A stretch of DNA of 48,770 nucleotides from Myxococcales bacterium (GTDB taxonomy: Bacteria > Myxococcota > UBA796 > SXON01). Below the pieces are notes generated by a model. It saw nothing but the letters and a program-made list of their open reading frames with translations, made no database searches and was not told the DNA's origin. The stretch covers positions 1 to 48,770 of the forward strand of contig SHYX01000036.1 of assembly GCA_009692585.1 (NCBI GenBank), given 5' to 3'. Of this stretch, positions 1-8,225 are shown in pieces (the first letter of the stretch is position 1; every line of letters starts with the position of its first letter). The position numbers were made by a program, and so were the translations under genes.

Positions 1-1314
1 TCAGCTGCGGCTGAACCAGGTCGGCGAGGTCCACACCCGCTCGGTGTCGTCCGAAAACGCCCCCCCGGCCTCGTCGACGCAGTCCGCCGGGTGGGCCTGA
101 GCTCCGGCCAGCACGACTTCGAAGTACGCGAAGGTCGGGTCGGTCTCCGGGTCCACGACGATCGTGGCCTCGTACCGCCCCTCGACGACGGCAGCGGCCG
201 TCGTCCGCACCTGGTCCGGCAGTGTCACGCCGGGCTGAATGACGCTGACCGACACCACGTCGCTCTCCCAGGTCAACGCATCTGCCAACTGCAGCCGAAG
301 CAGGACCTCGGTCTTCCCGGGAAGCGAAAGTTGATCGCCGAGGGTGCCCACCACCGAATCACCGACGATGACGTCGACGTGCAGGGCGACGCGGGGACCG
401 GTGGTCGCGTAGGTGTGACGGGCTTGGAAGGCGTCGAACAGCGCGGCACGGGTGAGCGCGACCCCCTCGGGCAACAGGGCGCCGGTCAGGCCCCCACCGT
501 AGCGACCGCCCGCATGCTCGTCGCACACCGTTCCGGGAGCCGTCCGGTGCCCATCGGTCCCCGCCACAAAACCCAGGGCGAACTCGGGGTGAGCCGCCAT
601 GGCCGATACCACGGTGCTCTGGACCACGGTGTCCTCCGGCTCGGTCCCAAGCGGGTCGTAATCGGCGTGCGGCTCGGAAGCGCTCTTCCAGCCGAGCCCG
701 TTCCCCCAGTGTGAGTACACCTCTACGACCGGGGCGCTGGCGGGGAGGCAAGACCAGTCCACCGCCATCGGCCGGAGGCTGGCTGGATGGTGCGGCACGA
801 CGAGCGAAGGGCCCCAGGCCGACAGGCCGTCGACCCAGGTCCGGAGCGCGTCACAGGACGCCACCGTCCCCTCCGCGCTACCACTCGGGGAGGCGAGATC
901 GCGCGTCAGCCCCGGGAGCGCGTCCGCGAAGAAAATGACGGTATAGTGCCCAAGATCCCCTTCGGGCGTGGAGATGTAGGCCTCGCCCCCGGGGAGCACC
1001 AGCGCCTCCCCCGTCGCGAACCCGTCGTCGATGAGCGCACGCCAATCCGCAAGGGCCGCAGTGTCGGTTCGAGCTTGCGGACCATTGAGGTGATCGGCCA
1101 GCGCGAACCACGACAGGCCTTGAGCCGCGGCGTCCTGCCCGATCATTGCGACGGCCCCGCAGAGTTCGCCCGGCTCGACGCCCATGTCGCTGGAGCACCC
1201 GTCCGCCGACGCGCCAGTGTGCACGTGAGGATCGCCAAACCACGCCGTCAACGCCGGCCCAGATGGGATGCTGGAGCCGCACGCGACGAGCCAGAACAGG
1301 TTCACAGCGGCCAT
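1..1314 (-). CDS. PHP-like (DUF3604/CehA-type) metallohydrolase lipoprotein
   Basis: A 437-residue lipoprotein with a PHP-type metal-dependent hydrolase fold is predicted. The ATG at 1314 is preferred to an upstream GTG at 1350. It gives a short signal peptide ending in the lipobox Leu-Val-Ala-Cys (Cys12), and a GGGAGGGG-like ribosome site precedes it. Visible metal-site motifs are Asp28-Pro-His30-Val-His32, Ala-Asp74-His75, a Val-Pro-His-His-Pro segment in the middle, and Gly-Thr-Asp-Gly-His in the second half. These follow the order seen in PHP/DUF3604 proteins, which hydrolyse phosphoesters or are uncharacterised. The substrate cannot be read from the sequence. The protein probably sits in the outer membrane or faces the periplasm. 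It is divergent from the FG-GAP lipoprotein, and its stop is the first codon of the window. Confidence 0.75.
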   Translation of the reverse strand: MAAVNLFWLVACGSSIPSGPALTAWFGDPHVHTGASADGCSSDMGVEPGELCGAVAMIGQDAAAQGLSWFALADHLNGPQARTDTAALADWRALIDDGFATGEALVLPGGEAYISTPEGDLGHYTVIFFADALPGLTRDLASPSGSAEGTVASCDALRTWVDGLSAWGPSLVVPHHPASLRPMAVDWSCLPASAPVVEVYSHWGNGLGWKSASEPHADYDPLGTEPEDTVVQSTVVSAMAAHPEFALGFVAGTDGHRTAPGTVCDEHAGGRYGGGLTGALLPEGVALTRAALFDAFQARHTYATTGPRVALHVDVIVGDSVVGTLGDQLSLPGKTEVLLRLQLADALTWESDVVSVSVIQPGVTLPDQVRTTAAAVVEGRYEATIVVDPETDPTFAYFEVVLAGAQAHPADCVDEAGGAFSDDTERVWTSPTWFSRS

Positions 1315-1379
1315 CGTAGCCGCCCCTCCCCCCGCCGCCGGGCCCGCCACCCAACGATCTCTTCGCCTTGCAAGAACCG

Positions 1380-1394
1380 TGTGATCGATTCACA
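1380..1394. promoter_or_regulatory. inverted repeat resembling a CRP/FNR-type site
   Basis: The arms TGTGA and TCACA flank a 5-nt spacer in the divergent intergenic region between the PHP lipoprotein and the FG-GAP lipoprotein. The arms match the CRP half-sites, but the CRP spacer is normally 6 nt. The site ends 18 nt upstream of a candidate -35 box. Regulator identity is inference. Confidence 0.3.
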
Positions 1395-1412
1395 AGTTGC
1401 GGACCCATATGC

Positions 1413-1442
1413 TCGACACCCATCAGGATCGTGTGTCATACT
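1413..1442 (+). promoter_or_regulatory. candidate sigma70-type promoter
   Basis: TCGACA (5 of 6 to the -35 consensus), an 18-nt spacer and CATACT (4 of 6 to the -10 consensus) lie 31 nt upstream of the ATG of the FG-GAP lipoprotein. A GAGG ribosome site follows at 1464-1467. No experimental support. Confidence 0.4.
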
Positions 1443-1473
1443 GTCTGAGGCCAACCACGGCTCGAGGTCCATC

Positions 1474-3357
1474 ATGCCCAAGTACACCGCCTCTCTTCAT
1501 GCCGGTACCTATCTGCTTCTGGGCGTTGCGCTTGCGGGCTGCGAACCCGAAAACAACCTTCAGGGAGCCAGTACGCCCAAAGGTGACTTCGAAGAAGGCG
1601 AGGACTTCGAGCCGCCGGTCGATAGCGCCGACACGGAGGACACCGAAGATTCCGGCGGCGGCGTGCTCCCCTCCTACTGCGACGAGCAGTACTTCGCGTC
1701 GGAGGCGGTGTCCCAGGACGCCGACTGCGACGGCGGTCCGGCCAACCCCGACTGGGACCTCGAAGTGTTGTGGGAAGTGCAGGTTGGCAGCGGCAGCTAC
1801 AGTCCGCTCGTCGTCGGCCAGCTTGACGATGACGACGGAGACGGAGACGTCGACGAAAACGACATCCCGGACATCGTCACCATGGACACCTCGGCGGTGC
1901 TCCGCTCCATCCGCGGCTCGGACGGCACCACCAACTGGAGCCGCGCGACCAGCAACACCACCAACACGCTGGCCGCCATCGGCGATCTCAACGGCGACGG
2001 GTGGCCGGACGTGCTCACCGACATCAACTACACCATGACCGCGCTCGACGGCCGCACCGGCACGACGCTCTGGACCGGCCCCTCCTCGTCGGGCAAGAAC
2101 AAGGGCAGCTGCGGCGCGTCCGGCATGGCCGATCTCGATGGGGACGGCAATCCCGAGGGTTACCTGGGCAGCAAGATCGTCAACGGCGTCACCGGCGCGC
2201 TCCGCGGCAACGGCGCGGAAGGTGACGGGCTCGGCGTCGGCAACAGCTACGGCCACTCCGTCGCCGGCGACATCGATGGCGACGGCATCCAGGAGGTCAT
2301 CGTCGGCAACGCCGCGTATGACGCTGACGGTGCCACCATCTGGTCCACCGGCGGCACCGACGGCACCGTCGCGATCGCCGACCTCGACGTGGACGGCTCG
2401 CCGGAGCTCGTATCGGTCGGCAACTACGGTGTCGTGGTCATGGACAACGCCGGCCACGAGAACTGGACCTACGACCTCAGTGGCGCGCTGGCCAGCACCC
2501 CGGTCCTGGCTGACATCGACGGCGATGGCAAGCCGGAAGTGATCATCCCCACCTCGACCTACATCATCGCCCTCGACGGCGACGGCAACGAGCTGTGGAC
2601 AGTGGCGGCGTCGGGCAGCGGCAGCGGTCGCGGCGGGGCCTCGGCCTTCGACCTCGACGGCGACGGCACGTGGGAAGTGATCTGGTCAAGCCCGACAGCG
2701 GTCATGATCATCGACGGCAAGAGCGGTGACACGCTGGCCGACTACCCGGCCAACAACACCACCTGCGCCGGCCCGGTGCCGATCGTCGACCTCGACGGCG
2801 ACGACCACGCCGAGATCGTGGTCATCGACAACCTGGGCAAGATCCGCGCGCTGAAGGACACGTCGGGCTTCACCGACGCGCGCACCCAGTGGCACCAGTC
2901 CGACTACAGCCTCACCAACGTGGAGGAGGACGGCGGCTTGCCCGCCTCGCCCGTGCCGAACTGGGAGGGTGAAAACAACTTCCGCGCCGGCGAGTCCGTC
3001 GCGACGGTCCAGAGCCTGTACCCGGTCGTTCGGAGCGTCTGTAGCGAAGAATGTGCCAGCGACACCGTCTGGATCTGGTACTCCATCGCCAACAGCGGCT
3101 TCTACGAGATGACCGGCAGCGTGTACGTGGACATCTGGGCCGTCACCGACACTGGTGTCGAGTACCTCACCAGCGACACGTATGTGGGCACCCTCTCCCC
3201 TGGGATGATGACCCCCGGCGAGTTCCTCGAGCTTCGTGATGTGCCCCGCCCGATGCGCGACATCCAGGTGCGCGTCACCGGCACCAGCCACCCGGAAATC
3301 GAGGACTGCCAGGAGTCGGACGACATCGCGTTCTGGAACGCCGAGGTCTGCCCCTAG
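1474..3357 (+). CDS. FG-GAP/VCBS repeat lipoprotein
   Basis: This is a 627-residue surface lipoprotein. The ATG at 1474 is chosen because GAGG precedes it and it opens a signal peptide with the lipobox Ala-Leu-Ala-Gly-Cys (Cys23). The open frame upstream is only the antisense of the neighbouring gene. After an acidic Asp/Glu/Thr linker come about eight Asp-x-Asp-Gly-Asp-Gly calcium-binding-like loops spaced along residues 120-450, the pattern of FG-GAP/VCBS beta-propellers. A segment with a Thr-Asn-Val-Glu-Glu-Asp-Gly motif, common in deltaproteobacterial propeller proteins, then leads to a C-terminal Ig-like, CARDB-like domain with several Cys residues. An adhesive or scaffolding role is inferred from the family. 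Its stop codon overlaps the stop of the convergent peptidase gene. Confidence 0.85.
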   Translation: MPKYTASLHAGTYLLLGVALAGCEPENNLQGASTPKGDFEEGEDFEPPVDSADTEDTEDSGGGVLPSYCDEQYFASEAVSQDADCDGGPANPDWDLEVLWEVQVGSGSYSPLVVGQLDDDDGDGDVDENDIPDIVTMDTSAVLRSIRGSDGTTNWSRATSNTTNTLAAIGDLNGDGWPDVLTDINYTMTALDGRTGTTLWTGPSSSGKNKGSCGASGMADLDGDGNPEGYLGSKIVNGVTGALRGNGAEGDGLGVGNSYGHSVAGDIDGDGIQEVIVGNAAYDADGATIWSTGGTDGTVAIADLDVDGSPELVSVGNYGVVVMDNAGHENWTYDLSGALASTPVLADIDGDGKPEVIIPTSTYIIALDGDGNELWTVAASGSGSGRGGASAFDLDGDGTWEVIWSSPTAVMIIDGKSGDTLADYPANNTTCAGPVPIVDLDGDDHAEIVVIDNLGKIRALKDTSGFTDARTQWHQSDYSLTNVEEDGGLPASPVPNWEGENNFRAGESVATVQSLYPVVRSVCSEECASDTVWIWYSIANSGFYEMTGSVYVDIWAVTDTGVEYLTSDTYVGTLSPGMMTPGEFLELRDVPRPMRDIQVRVTGTSHPEIEDCQESDDIAFWNAEVCP

Positions 3358-6062
3358 GTCTGGTCGCGCCCGCGTCGTCGCGACACCGCGGCGGCGCCGG
3401 CCCCCCACAAGAGCAACGTGACCGGAGAGCCCGACGCGCAACCGCAGTCGGGCTCTTCTTCTTTTCCGCTGTCATCCGGCGCGCTGTCGTCCGCTGAATC
3501 GAGGCCGCTGTCCGCGGTGTCGCCAGTGTCGACCGCCGGGGAGCGGTAGACACAGACATCATCGATGTTCCAGCCCGCGAAGACAAGATCGGCATCGCTC
3601 ACGATCTGCCAGTCGAGCGCCAGCGTCTCCGCGCCACCCAGGTCCACCACGAGGGTGTGCAACATCCACTCGGCGTCTTCGGTGGCCTCCACGCCCGCGC
3701 TCGCGGCATGGTTGGTCCAGATGATGGAGCCGTTGGCATGAACGTTGGCCTGATCGGCCGCGCTGTCGTCGATGCCCAGCCAGCGGCGATATTGAACGAT
3801 CACGCGCTCGGCGTCGCCGACGGCGATGGCCGGGGAGCTGAGCGCGCTGGTGGCACCGCGCGGGTACTCGCCGTCGTCACTGCCGATGCCGATGTCATTG
3901 CCCCAGGCGTTGTCGCCCGAGAACGCACCCACCGGGTCGCCACCCTCACCGGTAGGGTGCCCGAAGGCCCAGTCGTCCCACCCTCCCGAGCCGCTCAGCG
4001 CGTGAGTGAAGCCGCCGTCGCTGTCTGCGAAGTCTTCGCACCAGATCTCCTCGAGCTGGCCCACGTACAGGGTGTAGGGCGCCCAACGACCGGCGGGGAG
4101 CGTGACCTCGTCACGGTCAATCCCGCGCGCCAGGAGGTAGTACTCAAGCACGGTACCGTCGGGTTGCGCCGGGATGCTCGCCAGAAAGCCCTCGCCGGTC
4201 ACCGAAGCCGCCTCGGTGGTCCACGTCTCGCCGCCATCAATCGACCACACGACCTCAACCGCCTCGGCTACGCCCTCGACGCATCCGGGCGCGATGCTCA
4301 GAACCGAGCCCGTCACTTCGATGGCGCCACCGGCCGCCTGATTTCCGAGCGGCTCGTGCAAGAGCCGGACTGGGAAGGGGTCGCTCAGCGGCCCGAGCCC
4401 GTGGGCGCCAAAGGTCTCGACGATCTCGCAGAGGTGGGGCGAGCCGTTGGAGACGTCGCCATCGTCGTCATCGGCGAGTGCATATTCATCATACACGTTC
4501 AGCAGGTCCGGACCGCCGCGCATCGCCGCAATCTGCAGACGGGACGACACCGCCCACGCCTCGCCGAACTCGTCCGTGCCTTCGCCGTAGCGCGCTTGGA
4601 GTACACCGAGGAGGTCCCAGGCTGCCCCAGCATAGATGAGGCTGTCCTTGTAGATGATCGAGGTCATGTCGGCCGGGTAGACCTTGTCCGTCGCCATCTC
4701 GCGCAGCGCCTTGCCGTCGATGCGAAAGCTGGGGGCCACCGTGGAGTCCAAGGTCAGATGCATCGCGACCACGTCGGCGAAACCTTCGCCCATCGTAGGA
4801 TTCACCGAGCCTGACAACAACCCATACTCGTGGAAGGCGTGACCCCATTCATGGTAGTTGATGTCCGCAATCTGGCCGAGGTTGTTGCACCCATCGCCGG
4901 CCACGCCGAAGTTGACTGCCCCATCGTAAAAACCATTGCAGGTGACGCTGATGTTGACCTTTGAACGCATCTGCTTGGCCAAGAGTGGGTGATCGGGAGA
5001 AAACCGCAATGCCCACGCCGTCACCCGGTTCAGGAACACCCAGGAATCGAGCTCGGCTTGTGTTGTTTCGGTAGCGTCCCAGAAGGGCGCGGAGTCGACG
5101 ACAGCGAGGGAACCCTCGGCGCCCGCTTCGTTGGTCACCCGAATGTAGGGTCCCTCGAGCAGGGCGCTCCATGACTGGTCGTCGGCAACCGAGAAGGACC
5201 CGTCGGCGCCGGTGACCACTTCCGCGCCGGAGTTGCCCTGCAGGGCAAGAAAGGCCATCGGCGACGTGATGAGATTCCCGTCGGGGATGCGAGTGTCGTG
5301 TTCGCCGGAGAGCACCCCATCGAGCCAGCGGACGTCGTTGGTCACCTGATCGATGACGCCCGAGTGGGCGTTGACGAGGACGACCCAGCGCCCCGGCGGG
5401 TCGACCGTTCGGGAGCGCAGTTCCCAGTGGAGGGGGAAGGTGACCCCACCCTCGGCGGGCGTGGGCGTAATCACCAGCCTTGCCGACTCCTGCTGGTGTT
5501 CCGAGTCCGGCGCGGGGCCTTGCGCGCGGGCGATCGCGAGCGCGCTCGGCAGAGCCAGGGCGGGTGCCGCAGACAAGGAGGCATCAGGCCAGGTTTCTAG
5601 TCCCAAGGCGATGATCTTGCCACCGCGGATCCGGGCCGAGGCGCCGCCGGGGGCCACCGGCACCCCACCGACGAAGCGTTCGAATTCCACATACCAGGTG
5701 TCCGTTGTGCCGACATAGGTCGCGGCGCGCAGGCGGAGGGCGGCCGCTGGTACGCCGGTCAGCGACGGCCACCTGGAAAACAGCCCGCGAACGGCGCGTT
5801 CGGCGTCAGCGGCATCAGCCACCGCGCGAACCGGGATCCCGCGCCCCATCGCGCCGCGAATCCGGCCAGTTTCGGGATCGACACGGACCTGCCACCCGCG
5901 CCCCTCCCCATCGGCGAAGGCCCTCCAGGCGGGGGTGCGCATCGCCCGATCCGCCGCGAAAGTCCGTGCGCGTACGACGTTTTCTGTCGGGTCGAGGTCG
6001 TGGGCAGCCGATCCCGGCGTCGCAGCCGCCGCAGCGACGAACATCAACCATGGCCAGTTCAT
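3354..6062 (-). CDS. secreted M36 (fungalysin)-like zinc metallopeptidase with MYXO-CTERM-like tail
   Basis: This is a 902-residue exported protease. The ATG at 6062 gives a clean signal peptide of about 20 residues; an upstream frame start would lack one. The N-terminal 150-200 residues look like the FTP/PepSY inhibitory propeptide of M4/M36 enzymes. The zinc site is His404-Glu405-Trp-Gly-His408, and the third ligand is probably Glu426 in Met-Gly-Glu-Gly-Phe-Ala-Asp, the M36 arrangement. Beta-rich domains follow. The C-terminus is an Asp/Ser/Thr linker, then Cys-Gly-Cys, a hydrophobic helix and an Arg cluster, which fits a MYXO-CTERM-like sorting signal. Overall it should be a cell-surface or secreted endopeptidase. 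It is divergent from the lysyl oxidase gene, with 68 nt between the chosen starts. Confidence 0.87.
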   Translation of the reverse strand: MNWPWLMFVAAAAATPGSAAHDLDPTENVVRARTFAADRAMRTPAWRAFADGEGRGWQVRVDPETGRIRGAMGRGIPVRAVADAADAERAVRGLFSRWPSLTGVPAAALRLRAATYVGTTDTWYVEFERFVGGVPVAPGGASARIRGGKIIALGLETWPDASLSAAPALALPSALAIARAQGPAPDSEHQQESARLVITPTPAEGGVTFPLHWELRSRTVDPPGRWVVLVNAHSGVIDQVTNDVRWLDGVLSGEHDTRIPDGNLITSPMAFLALQGNSGAEVVTGADGSFSVADDQSWSALLEGPYIRVTNEAGAEGSLAVVDSAPFWDATETTQAELDSWVFLNRVTAWALRFSPDHPLLAKQMRSKVNISVTCNGFYDGAVNFGVAGDGCNNLGQIADINYHEWGHAFHEYGLLSGSVNPTMGEGFADVVAMHLTLDSTVAPSFRIDGKALREMATDKVYPADMTSIIYKDSLIYAGAAWDLLGVLQARYGEGTDEFGEAWAVSSRLQIAAMRGGPDLLNVYDEYALADDDDGDVSNGSPHLCEIVETFGAHGLGPLSDPFPVRLLHEPLGNQAAGGAIEVTGSVLSIAPGCVEGVAEAVEVVWSIDGGETWTTEAASVTGEGFLASIPAQPDGTVLEYYLLARGIDRDEVTLPAGRWAPYTLYVGQLEEIWCEDFADSDGGFTHALSGSGGWDDWAFGHPTGEGGDPVGAFSGDNAWGNDIGIGSDDGEYPRGATSALSSPAIAVGDAERVIVQYRRWLGIDDSAADQANVHANGSIIWTNHAASAGVEATEDAEWMLHTLVVDLGGAETLALDWQIVSDADLVFAGWNIDDVCVYRSPAVDTGDTADSGLDSADDSAPDDSGKEEEPDCGCASGSPVTLLLWGAGAAAVSRRRGRDQT

Positions 6063-6130
6063 GCGAGGACAATAGCCCGATCTCCGACCAATCGCTGGGG
6101 TACACTGAGCCCTCACCGAGCCCGCTGCTG

Positions 6131-7339
6131 ATGCTCTTCGGCCTCCTCGCTCTCTCGATTGCCGGTTGCTCTACGGCTCCGCCCGATGTCGATCCCGACC
6201 CCCCGGACTCGGATGAGGACGTCAAGCCCGACACCAACGACACATCTGACACACCTGATACGGGCGACACATCTGATACCTCCGATACGTCCGATCCCAC
6301 CCTGGGCCTGGGCGACGCCTGCGAGGAAGGGACGAGCGACTGCGGCCCCGACGCCGGGTGTTGTACTGCCTGCTGCGCGCTCGGGCATTCATCTGTTTGT
6401 ACCAGCCTCGATGACGCAGGCCAGTGCCCGCTTCCCGACCTGAGCATGGACATCGCCAGCCTCGCCGCAGCGGTGGACCTACAAGACATCGCGTTCGCGG
6501 ATGACAGCTGTGCCGTGGCGGAAGCATGTATCGATGGTCCTGGCGTGCGTCGGCTGCTTCGGTTTACCACCACGGTCCCGAACACCGGCACGGGCGACCT
6601 CAGCTTCGGAAACATCCTCGAAGACGACCGCTTCCACTTCGACGAGTGCCACGAACACCCGCACATGGACGGGTTTGCTGCCTACGAACTGTTGGCTGCC
6701 GACGGCAGTGTGGCGGGATTCGGACGCAAGCAGGCCTTCTGCTTGATGGACAACGTGAACTGGGGCAGCGGCGGCGGCGCGCGCTACGCATGCGACCTCC
6801 AGGGTATCTCCGTGGGTTGGGCCGACAGCTACGCGTCCTACCTTGACTGCCAATGGATCGACGTGACCGACATCGCCCCCGGGGACTACACCCTGCGGGT
6901 CACGGTGAACGCTGAGCTGATGATCCGCGAGTCGAACTATGACAACAATGTTGCCGAGGTTCCGGTCACGGTGCTCGATCGGTCCGAACAGCCGCCAGTG
7001 ACCGACCCCTGCGCGACGCTCGCCTACAGCGAATACCGCGACTGTGGCTGGGAGGCGGTGGGGGAGTTCACGTGCACGCCGGGCACCCAGGTCGAGCTAG
7101 GTTGTGACAGCGCCTGCCTCGGCGAGTGCGTGGGCGACCCGGTCCTCCGGTTGTGTGATGGCACCGACCCGTTGTGTACCGGCCTCAACGCGCTGGCCGC
7201 CGCTGATCGCGCCGAGTGCGGCTCGTGGTGCCCCCGCATCGAGGTCACCTGCCCAGACAGCGGCTCGATCAGCGCGCTGACCGCCGCCTGGGATTCGGTA
7301 CAGGCAGCCGCGTGCGACGTGGCGCTTACGGAGTTGTAG
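6131..7339 (+). CDS. lysyl oxidase-family lipoprotein
   Basis: This is a 402-residue lipoprotein containing a lysyl oxidase domain at about residues 105-260. In animals these copper enzymes deaminate peptidyl lysine to allysine and so crosslink matrix proteins. The copper motif is Cys-His174-x-His176-x-His178. The two residues that form the lysine tyrosylquinone cofactor in human LOX align with Lys200 (Arg-Lys-x-x-Phe-Cys) and Tyr234, the latter just before the conserved Asp-Cys-Gln-Trp-Ile-Asp. The Glu-Ser-x-Tyr-x-Asn-Asn motif also follows. The signal peptide ends Ile-Ala-Gly-Cys (Cys13), followed by an Asp-Thr-rich linker and Cys-rich segments before and after the catalytic domain. The ATG at 6131 is preferred over 6050, which overlaps the divergent peptidase gene. 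No clear ribosome site is visible, so the start is less sure than the function. Confidence 0.88.
   Translation: MLFGLLALSIAGCSTAPPDVDPDPPDSDEDVKPDTNDTSDTPDTGDTSDTSDTSDPTLGLGDACEEGTSDCGPDAGCCTACCALGHSSVCTSLDDAGQCPLPDLSMDIASLAAAVDLQDIAFADDSCAVAEACIDGPGVRRLLRFTTTVPNTGTGDLSFGNILEDDRFHFDECHEHPHMDGFAAYELLAADGSVAGFGRKQAFCLMDNVNWGSGGGARYACDLQGISVGWADSYASYLDCQWIDVTDIAPGDYTLRVTVNAELMIRESNYDNNVAEVPVTVLDRSEQPPVTDPCATLAYSEYRDCGWEAVGEFTCTPGTQVELGCDSACLGECVGDPVLRLCDGTDPLCTGLNALAAADRAECGSWCPRIEVTCPDSGSISALTAAWDSVQAAACDVALTEL
6230..6295 (+). repeat. Asp-Thr-x tandem repeat encoding a linker
   Basis: Seven imperfect 9-nt units encode Asp-Thr-(Asn/Ser/Pro/Gly) between the lipobox and the Cys-rich part of the lysyl oxidase lipoprotein (residues 34-55). 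A related Asp-Thr/Ser linker is present near the C-terminus of the adjacent peptidase. Such units could change in number by replication slippage. Confidence 0.8.
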
Positions 7340-8213
7340 GGGCTGGTTCTGGGCCCGGCGGGAGCCCAACGAGCCGGGCGCTCGCCCCCCAGAGCCGTTC
7401 CCCCAACCCCGCCTCCTTCGCCAGGGCTGAGGGCTCCTTCGGCCGATTGTCGTGGAAATACCCGCCGGTCGTGGTTGCCGTCTCGGCGGCGGCGGCGAGC
7501 CAGGTGATGCGCTCGGCGCCCTGCGCCGGGGTGAGCATGAACCACTTCGCCACGGTGAGAATCGGCGCGGCCCAGCCCGGCGCACCCGTCCAGATGTTCG
7601 TCGCGACACCACCCGGATGACAAGCGTTGACGACCACGCCCGTGCCGTGCACCCGCTCGGCCAGGGCGCGCGTGTACAGGACATTCCCAAGCTTCGAGCG
7701 CTGGTAGGCGCTCATGATGCCATAGCCGCGCTCGTAGCCGAGGTCGTCGAAGTCCATCGTGCCGCGGTAGTGACCCCTCGAGGCGACGATGACGACCCGC
7801 GCCGGGGCGCTGGCCTGAATCACATCCAGCAACAGTTGGGTGAGCAGAAAGTAACCGAGATGGTTGACCGCGAAGGTGGCTTCGATTCCATCGGCAGTCA
7901 CGGTGCGGGTGTCAAAAACGCCGCCGGCGTTGTTGACCAACACATGCAGGCGGTCGTGGCGGGCGCGATAATCAGTCGCCAGCGCGCGGACGGACGCCTG
8001 CGACGCGAAATCACAAAGGAAGGTTTCGATGGCGGCGGCCCCGGCTCGTTCGGCGATGACGGCCGCTGCCGCTTCCGTTCGCTCGGGGTCCCTTCCGACG
8101 ATGCTGACACCGGCGCCGGCCCGCGCCAACTCGACCGCCGCCTCCAGACCGATCCCGTAGGTGGCGCCGGTGACGAGAATCTATCGGCCGGTCTGGTCAG
8201 GCAGCGTCAGCAT
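7326..8213 (-). pseudogene. SDR-family dehydrogenase interrupted by an in-frame amber codon
   Basis: Reading from the ATG at 8213, which has AGG about 8 nt upstream and lies 12 nt after the pilin-like gene's stop, codon 11 (8183-8181) is TAG. The frame beyond it is intact for about 285 codons. Immediately after the stop it encodes the NAD(P)-binding Thr-Gly-Ala-Thr-Tyr-Gly-Ile-Gly motif, then Asn-Asn-Ala-Gly, Ser-Arg-Gly-His, and the catalytic Tyr-Gln-Arg-Ser-Lys. This makes it a retinol-dehydrogenase-like short-chain dehydrogenase. Re-initiation at a TTG at 8129 would delete the cofactor motif, so a functional product would need readthrough, an ATT start, or a sequence error. The 3' end overlaps the convergent lysyl oxidase gene by 14 nt. 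Confidence 0.8.
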
Positions 8214-8225
8214 AAGAAACCTCGG

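Noticed and set aside
1423..2457. Minus-strand open frame of 344 codons
   Set aside because: It is antisense to the FG-GAP repeats. The periodic Val/Asp/Gly pattern is the complement of the repeated Asp-Gly-Asp codons.
8181..8183. Genome-wide recoding of TAG as a sense codon
   Set aside because: Several intact genes in the window end with TAG, including the FG-GAP lipoprotein, the protease, clpB and infA, so TAG acts as a stop here.
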